A stretch of 64,000 bases of DNA from Uloborus plumipes. Lineage: Eukaryota; Arthropoda; Arachnida; Araneae; Uloboridae. Below, piece after piece: positions 58,741 to 64,000 of this stretch (the stretch's first letter is position 1; the number at the start of each line of letters is the position of its first letter). The stretch covers positions 1-64,000 of the forward strand of contig JAXGGA010004479.1 of NCBI GenBank assembly GCA_038373865.1, written 5' to 3'. The notes under the pieces are model-generated. The model was given only the letters and a program-made list of their open reading frames with translations, had not been told where the DNA came from and did not search any database. Both the position numbers and the translations under genes were made by a program.

Positions 58741-59672
58741 TATATACCTAGGATGAAAATAATCCTCAATTCAATCCCCAGGTTGGACGTCATATTAGTA
58801 TAGTGTGAATGGTACATGTGGGTGGGGAGGAGGATACTTCGTCTAGTTATAAGGGAACCCATTTACCAACTTTAAATAAGTTTACTATTCATTTTGTATC
58901 AAAGAGTTTTTTTTAACATTTTAAACAGTTTTGAACTAAAAAATAGTGGTTGTGCGGGGGAGGAAGGGGTGAGGGGGTGAACCTGACAAATCTATAAGCT
59001 CATGCCAGCTTACCTTAAACATATTCATGTTTGTTTACTACTTTTTAGACCATCACAAGCAAGATAACTTAGTATTTAAATAAATAGAATCTAAAAAATA
59101 TCATTTTTTTCCTATACAGTTTTATTCAAAAATTCAAAAAAATATGATCCCATTGAAATCCCAATCTAAAATTTGTACAAACATAGATAAAATACACAAG
59201 AATTTTTGAGAATTTTTGAAAAAAATTCATTATATTTTTTTTTTTTTGAGAAATTGAAATTTGAAATTTAAATTTCATTTTTTGAAAAAGAAAATTTTTA
59301 TCAAATTGGTCATGTTGCATATCAGATTGAGCGGCAACTAACGTACTTTTAAATTCCATTTACAAAATCGTTCTATCTATATTTGATGCCGAGTTATGGT
59401 CCCTTTCATCTTCCCTTATCCATGGAAAAACCAGGGTTTTTCCAAAGTTCAAAGTCTTATAAATGAAAAAATAATAGAGATAAAAATCTAAAAATTGAGA
59501 CTTTTGATTACCTCAAGGGGTACAATTGATGAGCCAAAAAAGAAAGAAATACAAAAATGTAAGGTAAAAAACGTTGGATTACTTGACATGGAATGACCCA
59601 AAAAAGAAAGAAATACAAAAATGTGAGGTAAAAATTTTCTCAGATTTTGGATCACTTGACGGGGAATGACCC
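56724..59672. mobile_element. Large foldback element (2.95 kb)
   Basis: Ends GGGTCATTCCATGTCAAGTG and (inverse) GGGTCATTCCCCGTCAAGTG. The left arm (56724 to about 57570) is matched inverted by about 58760-59672, including long shared stretches such as TATGCAACATGACCAATTTG. The left arm contains a ~270-bp tandem duplication (about 57305 and 57575), and the right end repeats its terminal 60-80 bp. TTTT on both sides may be the target. No gene recognised. Confidence 0.85.
58652..58747. repeat. (AT)n microsatellite
   Basis: About 95 bp of TA repeats with two single-base interruptions, near the centre of the foldback element. Confidence 0.95.
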
Positions 59673-59930
59673 TTTTGAAAAAACCTGAAGTATTTAAATG
59701 TGTCAAAGAGATTAATTGAAAGAACTTTAATATTGCTTAAAGAAACAGGTAGTGTAGAAGTAAGGCATAGTGGTGGAAAAAGCGAAGTGTATGAATAAAA
59801 AAATTAATAAAATGTGCCCGTAAAAGAGTGCCTCTGTAGGTGCGTGCCGCTGCAGAAGCCTTTCAAAAAGATTGCCATCTGTGTTTACAGTTAAAGGCGC
59901 GATAATAGAAACCATTACTTAAACATTGAT
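59673..59930 (+). pseudogene. Mariner transposase, second fragment
   Basis: Reads VSKRLIERTLILLKETGSVE..HSGGKS, the second helix-turn-helix and the GSVE..RSGRP-like hinge of Tc1/mariner transposases, then stops. No catalytic domain remains. Confidence 0.7.
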
Positions 59931-60037
59931 TAACAATGATGTTACTTTCATTTAACATTTTTTTTATCATCATAGAAAAAATTTTATTACAGTAATATTT
60001 TTTTTTTGAACCGTCAGTTATTTGTGAGCACCCTGTA

Positions 60038-61224
60038 AATGCGAAAAGAATTGGTCTAACTTGAAATTTTACTCACTCCGAATGAATGTAGAATCGTGTT
60101 TTCAATCTGTCTGGTACGTCTATATGTACCCGTGGACGTATGGACATCAGAAACATCCATTTTGAAAATCCCAGAGATATTTATCCCTAGTTTCTATCTT
60201 AAAAACACTCTTTTGCATCGGTTTGTCGCACACTGAGAGTGCGATGGATTAATGTGCCTTTTTTTCTGTATTGCTCTATTTTATTGTGTTTTTGTTCCTT
60301 ACAGACACTCCATACAGTCTTGGTGCCCTTTTTAAAATTCAGACGCTTACAAAAGAATTATCTATCTCTGCATTTAAAAGTACGATTTTTTATGGTTATT
60401 ATACCTAATAATGTGTAGGAAAATGTCCATACAGCTAATCATAAAAAAAATTATTGCTTCTAACACGCATAAATGAATGCACACAACCAGTCTTGTGGAT
60501 TATTTAAAAACATCAATTATTCAATAGACGATAAAAGAAGTCGTTTGGGAGGTTCTCGTCAAATTTCTTGTCCTCCACAGAGAAATATCCTTTGTAACAT
60601 ATGTAATCAGATCTGATTGCATACTTTTGCATTAACTTAGTTATCCTGCCCTAGTTATGTGGTTAAAAATGGTAAATATATAGAAAATCATTATGACATT
60701 CTTCTGTTAATTCTTCGCTGCTTTAAACCCAGTTCTAGTCGGCGGATTTTTAAAGTGTAGACATTAACCTTAGTTTTGAAAATATTTGACTTAGATACTT
60801 TCAAACTATCCAAGTTTTTATTCCAAGTTATTTAGTTAGGTATTATTCAAAGTAATCTCTGCTGGTGGGAAATTGGATTTCAAGATTCTCAAATGGGAAT
60901 GGCGTCCATCCAGTGGAGAGCCACATAAAGGAATAGTTACCACTCCTCGTGTGCCCAAGGACAGGTTGCCCGGTTCAGCTCAGGCTCTCACAAGGTCTTA
61001 AAAGAAATTGTATTTCAAGGATATTCGTTTGACAATCATTGACTTTTTAACAGACGTTCCATACAGTGGTTGGGCAATTTTTAGATTTCGGACCCTAATA
61101 AAAGAATAACCTTTATGTATATTTGAAAGTACAACTTTTCATGGTTACCACATTAAAACTCATTTCCTGGTTATCTTTTTAAAACTCATATAAAGTGTAG
61201 TGTACTTAACTGTTTTTTTCGTAG
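60038..61224. other. Receptor intron with a local duplication
   Basis: 60300-60410 and 61048-61160 are a diverged direct duplication (ACAGAC..TCCATACAGT, later AAAGTAC.A.TTTT.ATGGTTA). No exon recognised in either copy. Confidence 0.6.
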
Positions 61225-61381
61225 AACTGGCTGTGCAAAAGCGTGGTGTCTGTGAAGATGTACGCTGCCCTCGCCAGCATCAACTGGATGTTCGTGGAAG
61301 GGATGCTGCTGCACAGTAGGATCACTACTAATATTTTCCAAAAGGATGCCCCCTTTAAACTCTACTATCTCATTGGTTGGG
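61225..61381 (+). CDS. Pdfr: Class B1 GPCR exon: TM3 to start of TM4
   Basis: Exon of 157 nt with acceptor TTTTTTTCGTAG and donor GG|GTAAGC. It starts NWLCKS, with the conserved Cys at the top of TM3 that pairs with extracellular loop 2. It runs through TM3 (MYAALASINWMFVEGMLLHS, with the family-B W-x-F-x-EG-x-x-LH signature), intracellular loop 2 (ITTNIFQKDAPFKLYY) and the GW motif that opens TM4, ending in phase 1. The EG and LH residues belong to the G-protein-coupling polar network of family B. The remaining exons (TM4-TM7 and tail) are not within the last 2.6 kb. Confidence that this is a class B1 receptor is high; that it is the PDF receptor, about 0.6. Confidence 0.85.
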
Positions 61382-62200
61382 GTAAGCTCATTTCTGTATC
61401 TTTCCGTACAGATAAAACAATACACACTACAAGTTCGCCAAGAACCTGTTCAGTAGGAGGGTAATTCCATTAAGAAAATAGATTTCTCGACAAAATAGCC
61501 TGCAGAGGCTTCAAGTATGTTAGGTCCTTGTTTTGTTACAAGAATTTTTGAACATGGACGGAATTTTTGAACTACTTCTATAAAATAGTTCAATTTTGAA
61601 GATTTCCAGAAACAGTATTAATCTGATGGTATTTTGGTACTGTAAAGGACGTATCTTACGAGATACGTCCGTTATGGAGAAAATGCTTTCAATATTTTTT
61701 TTGGAAATCTTCAACATGTAACTGCATTATATAGTAGTAAAGACCATGTTCTTCATTAGGTTCGTGAAAAAAAAAAATAAATAAAATAACATTTTTTGTC
61801 CTAGCAGGGTGTTTTGTAAAAAACAGATGCGTCTGTTACTGTGGAATTGCCCCAGCATTAACTATATGTAGCTCATTCTGAGAAAAACTCTGCGAAAATT
61901 CTAAAATTCGATACTTTAAAAAATGCAATTGCGAGGTCTGCACAACTTCAGGAAATATTTACATGAAGAGCCAGCTCATGTAAAACAGCGAATTTAACTC
62001 TACACTGCATGATTTTTGTTCTTTGAAAGACATATATATGATTTTTTAGGGTAATAAGGAAACATTGGAACACAATTTAAAAAAACTAATTTTGAGGATA
62101 GATGGTTATATTTGCTTTAAAGGTACCTAATACTTGCTTTTTAGCTTACTTTCCCGTTAAAAATAAAAGAAAAACGAAAAAAACTATTAAAAGTAGCTTA
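61382..62200. other. Receptor intron, nothing recognised
   Basis: No exon seen. GTATCTTACGAGATACGTCC near 61650 is a short palindrome. Confidence 0.4.
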
Positions 62201-62207
62201 ATGCATC

Positions 62208-62292
62208 TAAAAAATATCGCCAAGTCCAAAAAATATCGCCAAGTTAAAAAAATATCGCCAAGTCCCAAAAATATCGCCAAGTTAAAAAAATA
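62208..62292 (+). repeat. ~19-bp tandem repeat
   Basis: Four copies of AAAAATATCGCCAAGTYC-like units with alternating AAGTTAA and AAGTCC ends. Confidence 0.9.
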
Positions 62293-62339
62293 AAAAGGTA
62301 AAATGAATATTGAAAAATTAAAAATTTGAAAGTAGGGTA

Positions 62340-63435
62340 TTGAGATGGGGAATTTGTGTGTCGGTCGGTCGGTCGGTCTGTCTGTCCCCCCCCCCTAATA
62401 ACTTTTGAATGAACATTCCGATTTGGACAAACTTTTTTTTTTTTTGTTGGAAAGATATCGGCGAGTACAGCTCATTCCCATATTTGATTTTTCGATTTAA
62501 ACAATTTTTGGTTCAACTTTGAACCGTTCAAACAACTTGTCCCGCGATGCTAACTTTTGAATGAACAGTCCGATTTGAACAAACTTTTTTTTGTTCGAAA
62601 GATCTTTTCAAGGATACTTCATTACCGTATCTACATTTCCGATTTGAACAATTGTTCGTTCAACATTGAACCGTTCAAACAAGCTGTCACCCCTAATAAC
62701 TTTTGAATGAACAGTCCGATTTAAACAAACTTTTTTTTGATCGAAGCATCTCGGCAAGGATACTTTATTACCGTATTTAATTTAAATTTTCAATTTGACA
62801 ATTTTTGGTTCAACATTGAAGCGTTGAAGCAACCTTTCTCCACCTAATAACTTTTGAGTGAACCGTCCGAATGGAATAAACGTTTTTTTGTTCGAAAGAT
62901 TTCGGCGAGTACAGCTCATTCCCACATTTGATTTTTCGATTTGAACAATTTTTGGTTCAACTTTGAACCGTTCAAACAACCTGTCTCGCGATGCGAACTT
63001 TTGAGTGAACAATCCGATTTGAACAAACTTTTTGTTAGAAAGATCTTATCAAGGATACTTCATTGCCGTATTTAAATTTTCGATTTGAACAATTTTTCGT
63101 TCAACATTGAACCGTTCAATCAAGCTGTCACCCCTAATAACTTTTGAGTGAACACTCCGATTTAAATAAGTTTTTTTTTTTTGTTCGAAGGATCTCTGCA
63201 AGGATACTTCATTACCGTACTTAAATTTTCCATTTGAGCATTTTTTCGTTCAACATTGAACCGTTCAAGCAACCTCTCCCCACCTAATAACTTTTGAGTG
63301 AACCGTCCGAATGGAATAAACTTTTTTTTTTTTTGTTTAAAAGATCTCGGAGAGGCTTTCCCATACATTCCCATATTTCGCTTTTTGATTTGAACCATTT
63401 TTCGTTCAATATTGAACCGTTCAGAAAAAAAATTA
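62340..63435. repeat. ~148-bp satellite, three-unit higher-order repeat
   Basis: The word AACTTTTGA(A/G)TGAAC recurs at 62400, 62552, 62698, 62849, 62996, 63139 and 63289 (spacing 143-152). Unit types repeat every third copy: GCGATGC.. at 62552 and 62996, CACCCCTAATAAC at 62698 and 63139, CCACCTAATAAC at 62849 and 63289. This gives a ~441-bp higher-order unit. Each unit also has GAACCGTTCAA and a T-run followed by GAAAGATCT. Confidence 0.88.
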
Positions 63436-63847
63436 GCATTAGCGTCTACGGGGAATTTAAGTTGAATGTTGATCCTGAACTTAAAGTCGGATTTCCTTCA
63501 AACTAACTTTGTAAGAAAATGGTTTTGATAAATAATGTTTGTAATGTACTTTTCTGAGTAATCTTCTGTGAGGACTCTGATTCCGACTTCGACTCCGCAA
63601 ACATGGCGGAAATGCAGGCTCAGAAAAAAAAATGACTGACTGTGCAGACGATTTTTTGTTTATTCATTTATTTGTTTTATTTTATTAATGATAATAATAA
63701 TTATTATTATTTTTTTGGCAGACGATTTTTTTTGTAACAAAAATTTATCATTCACGAGAACATTTTATTCTTTATTTTTATTTAACAACTGGCAACGGAT
63801 TAAAAGTGAAATTTGAGACATTTTATTAACGGACATTTTTTTTTTCT

Positions 63848-64000
63848 TTTTTTTTTTTGTTTAAAAGATCTCGGAGAGGCTTTCCCATACATTCCCATAT
63901 TTCGCTTTTTGATTTGAACCATTTTTCGTTCAATATTGAACCGTTCAGAAAAAAAATTAGCATTAGCGTCTACGGGGAATTTAAGTTGAATGTTGATCCT
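63848..64000. repeat. Near-exact repeat of 63338-63490
   Basis: The last 150 bases of the window repeat the end of the satellite and its right flank (AAAGATCTCGGAGAGGC ... GAATGTTGATCCT), 510 bp downstream, continuing past the window. It suggests a recent duplication of at least 0.5 kb. Confidence 0.9.

Larger units (their letters stand above)
56498..60035 (+). mobile_element. Tc1/mariner relic split by a foldback element
   Basis: Ends CAAGGTGCCCAGAAATAA and (inverse) CAGGGTGCTCACAAATAA, both running on to TGACGG, with TA at 56496-56497 and 60036-60037. Transposase pieces on the + strand lie at both sides of a 2.95-kb insertion. Without it the relic would be about 590 bp, so it is also deleted. 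Confidence 0.8.

Noticed and set aside
60302..60410. Possible extra receptor exon after the acceptor-like TTCCTTACAG
   Set aside because: The reading has no transmembrane or family motif, and TM2 to TM3 is already continuous in phase without it.
62212..63435. CRISPR-like regular repeats
   Set aside because: The units are diverged tandem satellites with no unique spacers and no cas genes, in a eukaryotic genome.

Overview
This window is AT-rich, intron-rich animal DNA crowded with transposons. The element mix (piggyBac, Tc1/mariner, hAT, Harbinger and helentron-like repeats plus a Ty3-type LTR retrotransposon) and the one recognisable gene point to an arthropod. An arachnid such as a spider is my best guess, but that part is inference.

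The only host gene I can support is a class B1 (secretin-type) neuropeptide GPCR on the + strand, most like the arthropod PDF receptor. Five exons keep phase across every junction: 28268-28408 and 32954-33045 (extracellular hormone-binding domain), 53498-53601 (TM1), 56320-56449 (TM2 and first extracellular loop) and 61225-61381 (TM3 into TM4). The first exon(s), with signal peptide, and TM4-TM7 are not seen and should lie outside the window or be unrecognised upstream. Nearly everything else reads as intron or 5' flank.

Layout. 1-28 kb: two helentron-like repeats with 144-bp internal units (about 22-1102 and 4425-5670); a hAT MITE with a perfect 8-bp target duplication (2078-2824); a Harbinger/Tourist MITE (3432-3629); a 4-kb decayed piggyBac element (6911-10900) with two MITEs inside it; smaller piggyBac MITEs; a degenerate ~130-bp satellite (13080-14250); a long-arm foldback MITE (20585-21037); a 941-bp MITE (21220-22160); and a second decayed piggyBac (23433-26402). 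27-36 kb: a GATCGG-rich TA-target MITE family carrying a tRNA-like module, a 1.35-kb hAT element and the first two receptor exons. 36.1-48.4 kb: one 12.3-kb block bounded by Tc1/mariner terminal inverted repeats with a TA target. It holds a Ty3-type retrotransposon on the minus strand (46.9 to ~38.6 kb) and a 2.4-kb stretch with almost no G. 48.4-64 kb: a minisatellite flanking that block, more TA-target MITEs, the three transmembrane exons, a mariner relic split by a 2.9-kb foldback element, and a ~148-bp satellite arranged as a three-unit higher-order repeat.

The oddest feature is 36199-38606: 1,929 consecutive bases contain no G at all, and only four G occur in 2,408 bases. It lies exactly where the missing 3' LTR and the rest of the host Tc1 element are expected. 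Corrupted assembly sequence is therefore a serious explanation and must be excluded before any biological one.
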